DNA of 64,000 bases, taken from an uncultured Alistipes sp. GTDB taxonomy: Bacteria > Bacteroidota > Bacteroidia > Bacteroidales > Rikenellaceae. A model generated the notes under the pieces. It did no database searches and was not told the origin of the DNA. It saw nothing but the letters and a program-made list of their open reading frames with translations. The stretch covers positions 62,001 to 126,000 of the forward strand of contig CALUNL010000003.1 of the NCBI GenBank assembly GCA_944322005.1, given 5' to 3'. Made by a program: the position numbers and the translations under genes. This document shows positions 43,586-53,240 of this stretch, piece by piece; position 1 is the first letter of the stretch, and the number at the start of each line of letters is the position of its first letter.

Positions 43586-43650
43586 AATATAAATTCCCAA
43601 TATTTTACGGCATTCCGCCCCACAGGCAACTAATTTTCCGTATTTTTACG

Positions 43651-43658
43651 TATATTTG
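43651..43658 (+). promoter_or_regulatory. Putative -7 box for ruvB (TATATTTG)
   Basis: An exact match 61 bases before the ATG at 43720 and 31 bases before the alternative ATG at 43690. Confidence 0.6.
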
Positions 43659-43719
43659 TACAATTATATGACACCGGGCGACCGGCAAAATGCCGGCCGG
43701 CAAAGGCAATATCCACGTT

Positions 43720-44730
43720 ATGACCACAGGAAGAGACATGAGACATCTGGAGAGCGACAGCGAATTCGAAAACCGGATCCGTCCGCAGGAACTCGACGCC
43801 TTCTCCGGGCAGGACAAGATCGTGGACAACCTCAAGGTCTTCATCAAGGCTGCACTCATGCGCGGCGACTCACTCGACCACGTGCTCCTGCACGGCCCTC
43901 CGGGACTCGGAAAGACGACACTCGCACACATCATCGCCAACGAGATGGGAGCGCAGCTGAAGGTGACGTCGGGACCGGTTCTCGACAAGCCGGGCGACCT
44001 GGCAGGACTGCTCACGAACCTGTCGGCCGGCGATGTGCTCTTCATCGACGAGATACACCGTCTTTCGCCGCTTGTGGAGGAGTACCTATACTCCGCCATG
44101 GAGGATTTCAAGATAGACATCGTCATCGACAAGGGCCCTTCGGCCCGCTCCATACAGATTGAGCTCGCACCGTTCACCCTCATCGGCGCCACAACGCGCA
44201 GCGGACTCCTGACGTCGCCTCTGCGGGCGCGATTCGGCATACAGTGTCACCTCGAATACTACGACGCAGCGGTTCTGAAGAGGATAGTATGCCGTTCGGC
44301 CTCGATTCTCGGCATATCCATTGACGACGATGCCGCTCTTGAAATAGCTCTGCGTTCGCGCGGCACGCCGCGAATATCGAACGCCCTGCTGCGCCGTGTC
44401 CGCGACTTCGCCATGGTCAAAGGCGAGGGGCATATCGACCTGCCGATAACGAAGATTGCGCTCGAGGCGCTCAACATCGACTCGCGAGGACTCGACCGCA
44501 TGGACAACAAGATACTGTCGACCATTATCGCCAAATTCAACGGCGGTCCCGTCGGCCTGAACACCATAGCCACGGCCGTAAGCGAAGATGCGGGAACGAT
44601 AGAGGAGGTGTACGAACCGTTCCTCATCAAGGAGGGTTTCCTGAAACGAACCCCGCGAGGCCGCGAAGCCACCGAACTGGCATACCGCCACCTCGGGCTG
44701 ACGCCGGAGTCGGAAAACACGCTTTTCTGA
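43720..44730 (+). CDS. ruvB: Holliday junction branch-migration ATPase RuvB
   Basis: A 336-residue AAA+ motor that drives Holliday-junction migration together with RuvA (59814-60398). Walker A is GPPGLGKTT, Walker B is [10 protein letters not shown], sensor 1 is in LIGATTRSG, and the arginine finger region is SPLRARFG. The winged-helix C-terminus contains [10 protein letters not shown] and [12 protein letters not shown]. The start is ambiguous: 43720 gives the usual length, while 43690 would add ten residues. A strong hairpin follows. Confidence 0.95.
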   Translation: MTTGRDMRHLESDSEFENRIRPQELDAFSGQDKIVDNLKVFIKAALMRGDSLDHVLLHGPPGLGKTTLAHIIANEMGAQLKVTSGPVLDKPGDLAGLLTNLSAGDVLFIDEIHRLSPLVEEYLYSAMEDFKIDIVIDKGPSARSIQIELAPFTLIGATTRSGLLTSPLRARFGIQCHLEYYDAAVLKRIVCRSASILGISIDDDAALEIALRSRGTPRISNALLRRVRDFAMVKGEGHIDLPITKIALEALNIDSRGLDRMDNKILSTIIAKFNGGPVGLNTIATAVSEDAGTIEEVYEPFLIKEGFLKRTPRGREATELAYRHLGLTPESENTLF

Positions 44731-44764
44731 ACGGGATTTCCATCGGCAACAGGAAACATTGACA

Positions 44765-44806
44765 GACAAAAAGACGGCGCATAGTTTTATGCGCCGTCTT
44801 TTTGTC
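44765..44806. terminator. Bidirectional terminator between ruvB and the HAD gene
   Basis: A perfect 19-bp stem (GACAAAAAGACGGCGCATA and its complement) with a GTTT loop. The A5/T5 blocks inside the arms give a U tract on both strands between convergent genes. Confidence 0.92.
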
Positions 44807-44817
44807 ATGATGTATGC

Positions 44818-45480
44818 TCACTCCGAAAAACGTTCCCGCAACGATTCGACAGTCAGCCCGCGGAAGTCGTTCACGGCAAAGGCCGCCCCGCACTCGACGA
44901 GCCTCTCCGACGGCGATGTCGTAGTAACACCGACGGCATGGCATCCGGCCGCGACCGCAGCCCTGATACCTGAAACCGCATCCTCGAAAACCACACATTC
45001 GGACGGTGCAAGATGCAGCCGTTCACAAGCTTTGAGGAATATCTCCGGATCCGGCTTGCAGCGGGTGACATCCTCGGAACATACGTAGGCACCTATATAT
45101 TCCCGTATACGGCACTCGCTCATTATGAACTCCACATTCTCGCGTATTCCGGCAGAACCTATCGCACAGGAGACTCCGTTTGCGGAGGCATCACGCAAAA
45201 GGTCGACCAGTCCGGCCACAGGCTCCACATGACCGGCGTACAGTTCCCTGTATAGCGCCTCCTTCTCGTCGGAAAGTTGCTGCAGGCCGATTTTCTCAAC
45301 AAATTCGGGCGGTACCACAATTTTCATTATGTCGAAATTGTGCCAGCCGAAAAAATCGGACGTGACAGGCCGGACAAGCGAATATCCGTGCCGCTCAGCC
45401 TGGACGTCAAAAGCACGCAGGTGATACGAGATATTGACCACCAGCGTGCCGTCCATGTCAAAAATAAGACCCTTTATCAT
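44818..45480 (-). CDS. HAD-superfamily phosphatase, paralogue of the gene at 6324
   Basis: A 220-residue HAD protein with FDMDGTLV (nucleophile Asp and acid Asp), AIGSAG (motif II), KPDPEIFLK (motif III) and VFEDAVSGI (motif IV). It shares the cap segment LSDEKEALYREL with the HAD protein at 6324-6983, so they are probably paralogues. After motif I the usual D-N/T-x-x-x-H is VNISYH, in which the Asp is Val. It overlaps the aroB stop by 4 bases and so is translated with aroB. Substrate unknown. Confidence 0.85.
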   Translation of the reverse strand: MIKGLIFDMDGTLVVNISYHLRAFDVQAERHGYSLVRPVTSDFFGWHNFDIMKIVVPPEFVEKIGLQQLSDEKEALYRELYAGHVEPVAGLVDLLRDASANGVSCAIGSAGIRENVEFIMSECRIREYIGAYVCSEDVTRCKPDPEIFLKACERLHLAPSECVVFEDAVSGIRAAVAAGCHAVGVTTTSPSERLVECGAAFAVNDFRGLTVESLRERFSE

Positions 45481-46514
45481 AAATCATGAGTTTTGTGTGC
45501 GAACAATCTTTCGGCATCACTTAACGGCACAAGCAAATCCCGTACATCGCCTATGGCCGTCGGCAGAATAAGGTGTATGCCGTCGTTTTCACGCTTCTTG
45601 TCCTTGCGTGCTGCAACAAGCAGGCTATCCATCGGAACCGGAAGTTCGAGCTCGAATCCGAGCCTGCGGAGAAGGGCGACGATACGGCCGCAGTCCGTCT
45701 CCGACAGCATCCCCATCCTTTCGGCCGTCTCTGCCGCAATGCGGAGGCCCACAGCCACCGCCTCACCGTGATTCATCTCACCGGAAGACTTCTCTATGGC
45801 ATGCGCAAGCGTATGCCCGAGATTGAGCAGACGCCTTCGGCCATGTTCCCGGCAATCCTCCTCCACGATGCCAGCCTTTACGCGTATCGCGCGCTCCACT
45901 ACCCTGCCGAGCAGGGCTTCATCCGAACGCAACTGCCCGAACGAGACGGATTCCATCGCTTCGAAGAGTTCCGGATCGCCTATTACCGCAGCCTTGACCG
46001 TCTCCGCCAGTCCGGCACGGAACTCCCTGTCGGGAAGGGTGCGCAGCATCGAGGTGTCGCACACGACAAACTTCGGCAGGGAGAACGTCCCGACCATATT
46101 CTTGTATCCGTCCAGATTGACGCCGTTCTTGCCGCCTATTGACGCATCGACCTGGCCGAGCAGCGTCGTTGAGAGAAAGCCGAAATCCACCCCGCGCATG
46201 TATGTCGAGGCAACGAATCCGGCCATGTCGGTCGTGATTCCGCCGCCGGCGCCAAGTATGAAGCAGGTACGATCGGCACCGATATCCAGAAGTTTGCGCC
46301 ACAGTTCCGTCGCGGCCTGCAACGTCTTTGCAGACTCGCAGGCGTCGACCTCAAGCGTCTCCCACTCCGCAAACATAGGACGGTAAAGTCCTATCACCGC
46401 AGAATCGGCCAGTACGACCGTACGGCGTCCTGCGGGAAGCAGTTCGTGCAAAAGCGGAAGTGCCTGTCCGACACGGATGCAGCTGTCGGGAGTTATGGAG
46501 ATTGCGTCATTCAT
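45477..46514 (-). CDS. aroB: 3-dehydroquinate synthase
   Basis: A 345-residue NAD- and metal-dependent enzyme that closes the shikimate ring from DAHP. Signature blocks: GAGGGITTDMAGFVASTYMRG for NAD binding, TTLLGQVDASIGGKNGVN, KFVVCD, FRAGLAETVKAAVI, and the metal ligands in LLNLGHTLAHAIE and MNHGEAVAVG. The start at 46514 (MNDAISITPDS) lies 22 bases after a consensus -7 box, which excludes the in-frame ATG at 46619. It is co-translated with the HAD gene downstream. Confidence 0.95.
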   Translation of the reverse strand: MNDAISITPDSCIRVGQALPLLHELLPAGRRTVVLADSAVIGLYRPMFAEWETLEVDACESAKTLQAATELWRKLLDIGADRTCFILGAGGGITTDMAGFVASTYMRGVDFGFLSTTLLGQVDASIGGKNGVNLDGYKNMVGTFSLPKFVVCDTSMLRTLPDREFRAGLAETVKAAVIGDPELFEAMESVSFGQLRSDEALLGRVVERAIRVKAGIVEEDCREHGRRRLLNLGHTLAHAIEKSSGEMNHGEAVAVGLRIAAETAERMGMLSETDCGRIVALLRRLGFELELPVPMDSLLVAARKDKKRENDGIHLILPTAIGDVRDLLVPLSDAERLFAHKTHDL

Positions 46515-46536
46515 CGGCCAAATCCGATTATACGGA

Positions 46537-46544
46537 CAAATGTA
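46537..46544 (-). promoter_or_regulatory. Putative -7 box for aroB (TACATTTG, minus strand)
   Basis: An exact match 22 bases upstream of the aroB ATG. It is arranged back-to-back with the typA promoter 23 bases away. Confidence 0.65.
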
Positions 46545-46567
46545 GTACATTTTCATCGAAAAAATGT

Positions 46568-46575
46568 TACCTTTG
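46568..46575 (+). promoter_or_regulatory. Putative -7 box for typA (TACCTTTG)
   Basis: An exact match 19 bases upstream of the typA ATG at 46595. Confidence 0.65.
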
Positions 46576-46594
46576 CACGTCAATTTGTATTCGT

Positions 46595-48394
46595 ATGCAG
46601 AAATTACGCAACATAGCAATCATCGCCCACGTGGACCACGGCAAGACCACACTCGTGGACAAGATGATTATGGCCGGGAACCTTCTCCGCGACAACGCGA
46701 AGAGCGGCGAGCTGATACTCGACAACAACGACATCGAACGCGAACGCGGAATAACGATTCTGTCGAAAAACGTCTCGGTAATCTACAAGGACTACAAGAT
46801 AAACATCATCGACACCCCGGGACACGCCGACTTCGGAGGTGAAGTCGAGCGCGTGCTCAACATGTGCGACGGCGTGCTGCTGCTTGTCGACGCCTTCGAA
46901 GGAACGATGCCGCAGACGAGATTCGTCCTCCAGAAGGCCCTTTCCCTCGGCAAGAAACCGATAGTCGTGATAAACAAGGTAGACAAGCCTAACTGCCGCC
47001 CGGAGGTGGTGAACGAGCAGGTTTTCGACCTGATGTTCACGCTCAACGCCACCGAGGAACAGCTCGACTACAAGACAATATACGGTTCGGCCAAGCAGGG
47101 ATGGATGTCCCACCGCGCAAACGAACGCACCGACTCAATTGTTCCGCTTCTCGATGCCATAATCGACGAGATTCCGGAGCCGAAGGTCGTGGAAGGTACG
47201 CCGCAGCTGCTCATAACGTCGCTCGAATACTCGCCGTACATAGGACGCATTGCCGTAGGCAAGATAACACGCGGAGAGCTTCATGCCGGAGAGAATGTCA
47301 CGCTTGCCAAGCGTGACGGAAAGACGATGGTCAAGACAAAGATCAAGGAGCTGATGGTATTCGACGGTCTCGGGAAGAAGAAGGTGGACAAGGTCGAGTG
47401 CGGAGAGATATGCGCGCTTGTCGGAATCGAAGGATTCGAAATCGGCGACACGATCTGCGACTACGAGAACCCGGAACCGCTTCCGCCTATAAAGATAGAC
47501 GAGCCGACCATGTCGATGCTCTTCACCATCAACAACTCGCCGTTCTTCGGCCGCGACGGCAAATATGTCACTTCGCGCCACATAAAGGAGCGTCTGGAGC
47601 GCGAGCTCGAGAAGAATCTTGCCATGCGCGTCGAGCCGGGCGCCAACGCCGACTCGTTCATCGTATACGGGCGCGGCGTGCTTCACCTGTCGGTGCTCAT
47701 CGAGACCATGCGCCGCGAAGGTTATGAATTGCAGGTCGGCCAGCCGAAGGTGATAATCAAGGAGATCGACGGCAAGAAGTGTGAGCCGGTCGAGGAGATG
47801 ACAATAGACTGTCCGGACGAGGTAGCCGGAACCGTCATAGAAATGACTACCAAGCGCAAGGGAACCCTTACGAACATGGAGTCGGCCAACGGCCGCACGA
47901 GGCTCGAGTTCGACATACCGTCGAGAGGCATCATCGGTCTGCGTTCCGGAATGCTTACCGCAACGGCCGGCGAGGCCATAATGTCACACCGCCTCAAGGG
48001 TTTCGAGCCGTACGCGGGCGACATCGAGATGCGTACCAACGGTTCGATAATAGCATCGGAGACCGGTACGGCATACGCCTACTCGATAGACAAGCTGCAG
48101 GACCGCGGACGGTTCTTCATCTCGCCTATGGAGGAGGTATACATGGGACAGGTTGTCGGCGAGCATACGCGAAGCAACGACATAACGGTCAATGTCACGA
48201 AGGCCAAGCAGCTGACGAACATGCGTGCGTCGGGTTCCGATGACAAGGCGGTAATAGTTCCGCCGAAAATATTCACCCTCGAGGAGGCGCTCGAATATAT
48301 CAAGGAGGACGAATACGTGGAGGTTACGCCGAAGGCGATGCGCCTGCGCAAGATACTCCTCAACGAGACCGACCGCAAGCGTGCGGCAAAATAG
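46595..48394 (+). CDS. typA: Translational GTPase TypA/BipA
   Basis: A 599-residue ribosome-binding GTPase related to EF-G, involved in 50S assembly and stress growth. G motifs: AHVDHGKTT (G1), ERGITI (G2), [16 protein letters not shown] (G3, diagnostic for TypA) and NKVDK (G4). EF-G-like domains II, III and V follow, with a TypA-specific C-terminal region ([15 protein letters not shown]). The start at 46595 is fixed by the family N-terminus and the promoter 19 bases upstream; an upstream in-frame ATG at 46460 lies in the aroB gene. Confidence 0.97.
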   Translation: MQKLRNIAIIAHVDHGKTTLVDKMIMAGNLLRDNAKSGELILDNNDIERERGITILSKNVSVIYKDYKINIIDTPGHADFGGEVERVLNMCDGVLLLVDAFEGTMPQTRFVLQKALSLGKKPIVVINKVDKPNCRPEVVNEQVFDLMFTLNATEEQLDYKTIYGSAKQGWMSHRANERTDSIVPLLDAIIDEIPEPKVVEGTPQLLITSLEYSPYIGRIAVGKITRGELHAGENVTLAKRDGKTMVKTKIKELMVFDGLGKKKVDKVECGEICALVGIEGFEIGDTICDYENPEPLPPIKIDEPTMSMLFTINNSPFFGRDGKYVTSRHIKERLERELEKNLAMRVEPGANADSFIVYGRGVLHLSVLIETMRREGYELQVGQPKVIIKEIDGKKCEPVEEMTIDCPDEVAGTVIEMTTKRKGTLTNMESANGRTRLEFDIPSRGIIGLRSGMLTATAGEAIMSHRLKGFEPYAGDIEMRTNGSIIASETGTAYAYSIDKLQDRGRFFISPMEEVYMGQVVGEHTRSNDITVNVTKAKQLTNMRASGSDDKAVIVPPKIFTLEEALEYIKEDEYVEVTPKAMRLRKILLNETDRKRAAK

Positions 48395-48415
48395 GAACGG
48401 CCGCTGCAAACGGCA

Positions 48416-48787
48416 TCACCCCTCCCGGCGGAGCGTCGCATACGAGAGGATGTGCCACGTGACACCGGCGGCGACGGCAGCCAGGAGTATCTGAAGCCAC
48501 AGCCGCCCGTCGGCAACAGCGAAGATGCAGTATCCGATGGTTGCCCAGAGCAGCGAGACGGATGTTATCTTCACCCGGAGCGGGATGGCACGTTTCTCGC
48601 GGAAGTCCCGGATATAACGTCCGAGTACCGGGTGGTCGATGAGTCGGCCGTACAGTTTCGGCGAGGCCCTTACCCACAGGGCGGCCGTAAGCAGCAGGAA
48701 CGGAGTTGTCGGAAGAAGCGGAACGAAGATTCCGAGAATTCCGAGAGCCAGCGAAATGCCGCCGAGTATGGCCAGAAAGATTTTCAT
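48416..48787 (-). CDS. DUF454 (YbaN-type) small inner-membrane protein
   Basis: A 123-residue protein matching DUF454: an N-terminal double helix with GILGIFVPLLPTTPFLLL, then the signature RASPKLYGRLIDHPVLGRYIRDF, followed by two more helices. E. coli YbaN is the best-known member; function is unknown. The ATG at 48787 is preferred over a TTG at 48796 because the TTG is part of a consensus -7 box. That leaves only 6 bases between box and ATG. Convergent with typA. Confidence 0.85.
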   Translation of the reverse strand: MKIFLAILGGISLALGILGIFVPLLPTTPFLLLTAALWVRASPKLYGRLIDHPVLGRYIRDFREKRAIPLRVKITSVSLLWATIGYCIFAVADGRLWLQILLAAVAAGVTWHILSYATLRREG

Positions 48788-48793
48788 CGGATG

Positions 48794-48801
48794 CAAATAT
48801 A
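48794..48801 (-). promoter_or_regulatory. Putative -7 box very close to the DUF454 gene ATG (TATATTTG, minus strand)
   Basis: An exact match that ends 6 bases before the ATG at 48787, as with dnaG; leaderless transcription is possible. Confidence 0.5.
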
Positions 48802-48865
48802 GGTATTACGGCGGAAATAATTTTATTTGCATAAAATGTAAGACTGAAATCAATACAAATCCGAC

Positions 48866-49315
48866 ATGGAAAAGAAGATAGGAATCGCCAGCGACCACGC
48901 AGGCTACGAACTCAAGGAACTGATTACGGGATATCTCTCGTCGAAAGGCTATGAGGTATTCGATTTCGGATGCAACTCCCCGGAGAGTTGCGACTATGCC
49001 GACTATGCGCACCCGCTCGCCGATGCTCTCGAGGCCGGGGAGTTCCACCGCGCCATAGGCATATGCGGCTCCGGCGAGGGCATGGCCATCACGCTCAACA
49101 AGCACCAGAAGGTACGCGCAAGCCTTTGCTGGACACCTGAAATTGCACACATCACTCGCCAGCACAACGATTCAAACGTTCTCGTTCTTCCGGCCCGCTT
49201 CATAAGCACCGATACGGCAATCAAGATACTCGACGAGTGGCTTTCAACCGAATTCGAGAAGGGAGGACGCCACGAGCGCCGCATAGCGAAGATTCCCGTC
49301 AGGGAGAAAAAATAG
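48866..49315 (+). CDS. rpiB: Ribose 5-phosphate isomerase B
   Basis: A 149-residue enzyme interconverting ribose 5-phosphate and ribulose 5-phosphate. It has IASDHAGYELK at the N-terminus, the catalytic/phosphate loop GICGSGEGMAITLNK, and the NDSNVLVLPAR segment. Together with rpe (28136) it covers part of the non-oxidative pentose phosphate pathway. A near-consensus -7 box (TTTATTTG) lies 36 bases upstream. A long inverted repeat terminates it. Confidence 0.95.
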   Translation: MEKKIGIASDHAGYELKELITGYLSSKGYEVFDFGCNSPESCDYADYAHPLADALEAGEFHRAIGICGSGEGMAITLNKHQKVRASLCWTPEIAHITRQHNDSNVLVLPARFISTDTAIKILDEWLSTEFEKGGRHERRIAKIPVREKK

Positions 49316-49336
49316 GGAACAGACCGACGCAGGCTG

Positions 49337-49388
49337 ATATGACAAACGCCGCGGCACCTTCCAACAGGGCACGCGGCGTTTGTCATAT
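49337..49388. terminator. Long inverted repeat between rpiB and the nuclease-family gene
   Basis: A 17-bp perfect stem (ATATGACAAACGCCGCG and its complement) with an 18-base loop between convergent genes. U tracts are short, so it is a probable rather than certain terminator. Confidence 0.75.
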
Positions 49389-49408
49389 ACATATGCGGAC
49401 AACGCGCA

Positions 49409-50338
49409 CTATCTTTTCCCGCACTTCGGGAACTCGATGACTGCGTTTACCGGATAGTGGTCGGATGGCAGGCGCAGCGTACGTTTTTCGGCCTTTGCCT
49501 CCTTCGGGAAGTCTTCGAGCGTACGCTCACTGCCGCGTTCTCCCTCCCAATAATGATACGTGAGCACTCCGTAACGCAGAACCCTGGCCCTGTCCGACAC
49601 CCAAATGTGATCGATGCGTTTCGAGGTCCAGTTTTCAGGTTTGAAGGCATTGAACGTGCCGGTCGGGGCGAAGCGGAACTCCGCAACCTCATATGCATCG
49701 TTCAGCACTCCGCTTTCCGCTATCAGTGCGTAGGTCTCATCGTCCTGCGCGACATTGAAGTCGCCGGTCAGAATCACGTTGTCCCGGCGTCCGCACATCT
49801 TGCCTATACGCTCCAGCACCAGCTCGGCGCTCTTGTGCCGCGCCACCTTTCCGCGATGGTCCATATGGAGGTTGAAGAACCAGAACCGGCATCCGGTCGC
49901 CCGGTCCTCGAAGTGGCCCCACGAACATATCCTCATGCAGACGGCATCCCATCCCTTCGATACGCGGTCGGGTGTCTCGGAGAGCCAGAACGTACCGCCG
50001 TCAAGCAGTTTAAGACGCTCTCTCTTATAGAATACAGGGCTGTATTCGCCGCCCTTTTCTCCGTCGTCACGCCCGACGCCTACATACGCATACCCCGGAA
50101 GACGCTCGAGCATGTCCTCGAGCTGCACGTGGCGCACCTCCTGCGCCCCGAATATGTCGAAGTCGCTGAAGCGCACGACATCGCACAGGGCATCGACACG
50201 CTGCGTCCATCCGTCACCGTGTTCATAGTCGCTCTTCGTTTGCAGTCTGATATTGTAGGAGCCGACATTCAATGTCTGCGCCCCGAGAAGATACGGCACG
50301 GCGACAGCCAGTACCGACAGGATCAATATGCGTTTCAT
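49409..50338 (-). CDS. Secreted endonuclease/exonuclease/phosphatase-family protein
   Basis: A 309-residue protein of the EEP superfamily with a signal peptide (MKRILILSVLAVAVPYLLGAQ), so it acts in the periplasm or outside. Catalytic motifs: NVGSYNIR, FGAQEVRH (metal Glu), FNLHMDHRG, ILTGDFNV (Asp/Asn), HIWVS, and SDHYPV (final His). Exported Bacteroidales members of this group may act on phosphoesters other than DNA, such as inositol phosphates or sphingomyelin-like lipids, but the substrate is not known. It overlaps the ispE stop by 4 bases. Confidence 0.88.
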   Translation of the reverse strand: MKRILILSVLAVAVPYLLGAQTLNVGSYNIRLQTKSDYEHGDGWTQRVDALCDVVRFSDFDIFGAQEVRHVQLEDMLERLPGYAYVGVGRDDGEKGGEYSPVFYKRERLKLLDGGTFWLSETPDRVSKGWDAVCMRICSWGHFEDRATGCRFWFFNLHMDHRGKVARHKSAELVLERIGKMCGRRDNVILTGDFNVAQDDETYALIAESGVLNDAYEVAEFRFAPTGTFNAFKPENWTSKRIDHIWVSDRARVLRYGVLTYHYWEGERGSERTLEDFPKEAKAEKRTLRLPSDHYPVNAVIEFPKCGKR

Positions 50339-51156
50339 AGTCTTTGGATATGCATGAACAGACCGTCGACGGCTGCCGGCGGCAGTTCGGGTTTGTCGGA
50401 GAATATGCCGTACACCGCCGAACCGGAACCCGACATGGAGGCATACTCCGCGCCGGATTCAACGAGAAGTTCCTTCAGAGACGCAATAGCAGGATGTGCG
50501 GCGAATATATGCGGCTCGAAATCGTTGACGACCCGGCCATCCCACTCCGCAACCGGCAGCGACAGGGCATCGCGAAGCGGCACCTGCGGCTCGGCCGGCC
50601 GCACGCCGGCATATGCCTCGGCCGTCGAGACCCCCTCCTCCGGTTTGAGCAGCACCAGACAGTGCCCGGCAAGAGGCAGCTCCACCGGTGACATTATTTC
50701 ACCGCGTCCGCTGCACAGCTGCGGGGTATTCCGCACGAAAAACGGCACATCGCTGCCGAGTTCGGCCGCAGCCGACAGCATCTCCGCCTCCGAAAGTCCG
50801 AGTCCGAAGAGCCGGTCGGCGGCAACGATTACGGCCGCCGCATCGGATGACCCGCCGCCGAGACCGGCGCCGAACGGCACACGCTTGTGGAGGCGTATCA
50901 TGGCTTCTCCAGCGCCGAAACGCCGCTGCATAAGCCTCAATGCCTTCATGCACAGATTTTTCTCATCGGGACAGTCGGGAATGAAGTCACCCTCCTGGCA
51001 GATGCCGGAGATATCGGAGCGCACGAGCGCCACGTCGTCGAAAAGTCCCGAAACGGGATACATCACCGTCTCGAGGTCATGGTAGCCGTCAGGACGGCGG
51101 CGGATGACGTTGAGACCGATGTTTATCTTGCAGTTTGCCCTTATCTTCACCTCCAT
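50335..51156 (-). CDS. ispE: 4-diphosphocytidyl-2-C-methyl-D-erythritol kinase
   Basis: A 273-residue GHMP kinase in the MEP isoprenoid pathway. The ATP loop is VPFGAGLGGGSSDAAAV. The N-terminus carries ANCKINIGLNVIRRRPDGYHDLET, with the catalytic Lys/His region; the C-terminal motif 3 is ASMSGSGSAVYGIF. A -7 box lies 16 bases before the ATG. It is divergent from recQ and co-translated with the EEP gene by a 4-base overlap. Confidence 0.95.
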   Translation of the reverse strand: MEVKIRANCKINIGLNVIRRRPDGYHDLETVMYPVSGLFDDVALVRSDISGICQEGDFIPDCPDEKNLCMKALRLMQRRFGAGEAMIRLHKRVPFGAGLGGGSSDAAAVIVAADRLFGLGLSEAEMLSAAAELGSDVPFFVRNTPQLCSGRGEIMSPVELPLAGHCLVLLKPEEGVSTAEAYAGVRPAEPQVPLRDALSLPVAEWDGRVVNDFEPHIFAAHPAIASLKELLVESGAEYASMSGSGSAVYGIFSDKPELPPAAVDGLFMHIQRL

Positions 51157-51172
51157 ACCCTACAAAGGTAAC

Positions 51173-51180
51173 AAAAATAA
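51173..51180 (-). promoter_or_regulatory. Putative -7 box for ispE (TACCTTTG, minus strand)
   Basis: An exact match 16 bases upstream of the ispE ATG. On the + strand, TATCTTCG (51203-51210) is a one-base variant 5 bases before the recQ ATG. Confidence 0.6.
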
Positions 51181-51215
51181 GGGAGATTTCCGCCAAAAAT
51201 TCATATCTTCGCACT

Positions 51216-53117
51216 ATGGAGCAACGTCTGCGCGACATATTGAAGAAATATTGGGGATACGACGATTTCCGCCCCATGCAGCTCCGGATAATCGAATCGG
51301 TGCTCTCCGGACGAGACACCCTCGCGCTCATGCCCACCGGAGCGGGAAAGTCGCTCACCTACCAGATTCCCGCACTGGCTTCCGACGGGCTGTGCATCGT
51401 CGTAACGCCCCTCATTGCGCTGATGAAGGACCAGGTCGACAAACTGCGCGGGCGCGGGATACGTGCCGTTGCAGTACACTCGGGAATGTCGGCGCACCAG
51501 ATAGACATACAGCTCGACAACTGCGTCTACGGAGACGTGAAACTTCTGTATCTCTCACCGGAAAGAGTGGCGACGGACATATTCAAGCTCCGCGTATCGA
51601 ACATGAACGTATCGCTGCTGGCCGTCGACGAGGCCCACTGCATATCGCAGTGGGGATATGACTTCCGCCCGTCCTACCTCCGCATAGCCGAACTGAGAGA
51701 GAGAATCCCGGGAGTTCCGGTACTCGCACTTACGGCATCGGCCACACAGATGGTCGCCGACGACATCATGAACCGTCTCGGTTTTTCCGAGCCGAACATC
51801 ATACGCAGTTCGTTCGCCCGCAAGGGGCTCTCATATTCGGTGCGAAAGATCGAGGACAAGAACGAACAGCTGCTGCGCATCGTCCGCAATGTCGAAGGTT
51901 CGGGCATAGTCTATGTCCGTATGCGCGAAAGCGCCGAGAAGGTGGCGGAGTTCCTGCGCAGCGAAGGGGTCACGGCCTGCTACTACCACGGAGGACTCCC
52001 CTATGCCGAGCGGAGCATGCGACAGGAGGAGTGGCTGACGGGCAAGACACGCATAATGGTAGCAACCAACGCATTCGGCATGGGCATCGACAAGCCGGAC
52101 GTACGGTTCGTCGTGCACTACTCCATGTGCGACTCGCTCGAGAGCTACTATCAGGAGGCCGGACGCGCGGGCCGAGACGGCAGACGGAGCTATGCGGTAC
52201 TGCTGGAGGCACCGGACGACGCCGCACGCATACGCCGGCGTTTTTCAAGCGAATTCCCGAAGATAGAGACCGTAAAGTCCATATATGAAAAGATATGTTC
52301 GTCTCTCGGCGTGGCCATAGGCGACGGATACCAGGCCTCGTTCGTATTCAACATACATGAATTCTGTGCGGCGGAACATCTCTACACAGGCACCGTGACC
52401 AACGCCCTGAAGCTGCTGCAGCAGAACGGATACATGACTCTCACCGACCGCATGGACAATCCGGCGAGACTCATGTTCTGCGTAAGCCGCGATGACCTCT
52501 ACAAGGTCAGGACCGGCGACCGACGGTCCGAAGAGATACTGCGGTCGCTGCTGCGACTCTACAACGGCATCTTCACGGAGTTCCGCGCCATCGACGAGGG
52601 CGAGATAGCAGCCGCAAGCGGCCGCACCGAGCAGGAGGTGCACGACTTCCTCCGGACGCTGTGGCGAATGCACGTGATTCGCTACGTCCCGGCCAACAGC
52701 TCCCCGATGATATATTTCGACGAGGAACGCCTGCCGACCAAGGACCTCTACATAGCCCCGGAGACATACTCCCGCCGCAAGGAACTGATGCAGGAGCGCT
52801 TCAACAACATGCTCGCCTACGCCGGCAACACCGACGAATGCCGCAGTACGGTATTGCGGCGTTATTTCGGAGACGAAGAGGCCGAACCGTGCGGCATATG
52901 CGACATATGTCTCTCGAAACGTCGCAGAACCGGCGATTCGGCCGGCCTGGAGTCGAAGATATGCCTCCTGGCCGCCGGCGGAGATCTGTCGGTAAAGGAT
53001 ATTGTCGCCCGAATCGAGGGTAACCCGGACGAAGCCCTGGCGGCCATAAAGCGCCTGCTTGCAAACGGAAGCATAAGGATGTCCGACGACGGCACCGTAT
53101 CGGTCCCGAAAAGATGA
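51216..53117 (+). CDS. recQ: ATP-dependent DNA helicase RecQ
   Basis: A 633-residue RecQ-family helicase for recombination and fork repair. Motif I is PTGAGKSL, motif II is DEAHCISQWGYDFRPSY, motif III is ALTASAT and motif VI is QEAGRAGRDG. The zinc-binding region has CRSTVLRRYFGDEEAEPCGICDICL with four Cys. A winged-helix domain follows. A full HRDC domain is not obvious at the C-terminus. The ATG at 51216 is chosen because upstream in-frame ATGs would overlap the divergent ispE promoter. Confidence 0.94.
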   Translation: MEQRLRDILKKYWGYDDFRPMQLRIIESVLSGRDTLALMPTGAGKSLTYQIPALASDGLCIVVTPLIALMKDQVDKLRGRGIRAVAVHSGMSAHQIDIQLDNCVYGDVKLLYLSPERVATDIFKLRVSNMNVSLLAVDEAHCISQWGYDFRPSYLRIAELRERIPGVPVLALTASATQMVADDIMNRLGFSEPNIIRSSFARKGLSYSVRKIEDKNEQLLRIVRNVEGSGIVYVRMRESAEKVAEFLRSEGVTACYYHGGLPYAERSMRQEEWLTGKTRIMVATNAFGMGIDKPDVRFVVHYSMCDSLESYYQEAGRAGRDGRRSYAVLLEAPDDAARIRRRFSSEFPKIETVKSIYEKICSSLGVAIGDGYQASFVFNIHEFCAAEHLYTGTVTNALKLLQQNGYMTLTDRMDNPARLMFCVSRDDLYKVRTGDRRSEEILRSLLRLYNGIFTEFRAIDEGEIAAASGRTEQEVHDFLRTLWRMHVIRYVPANSSPMIYFDEERLPTKDLYIAPETYSRRKELMQERFNNMLAYAGNTDECRSTVLRRYFGDEEAEPCGICDICLSKRRRTGDSAGLESKICLLAAGGDLSVKDIVARIEGNPDEALAAIKRLLANGSIRMSDDGTVSVPKR

Positions 53118-53218
53118 ATTTCGCCCGACACCCTGTCGGCACGCCACTCTAAAGTTCCGAAAATCGCCTGAAAAGTGCCATAAATCGCATTTCCCCGGAA
53201 AAGACCGTTCCAAACCCC

Positions 53219-53240
53219 CAATTTTCGGCTGCCGAAATTG
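53219..53240. repeat. Near-perfect palindrome at the gyrA -33 region
   Basis: CAATTTTCGGC and GCCGAAATTG are inverted repeats (one bulged T) separated by a single T. The right end includes the TTG (53238-53240) that would be the gyrA -33 element. It could be a gyrA operator or the recQ transcript end. Confidence 0.45.
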
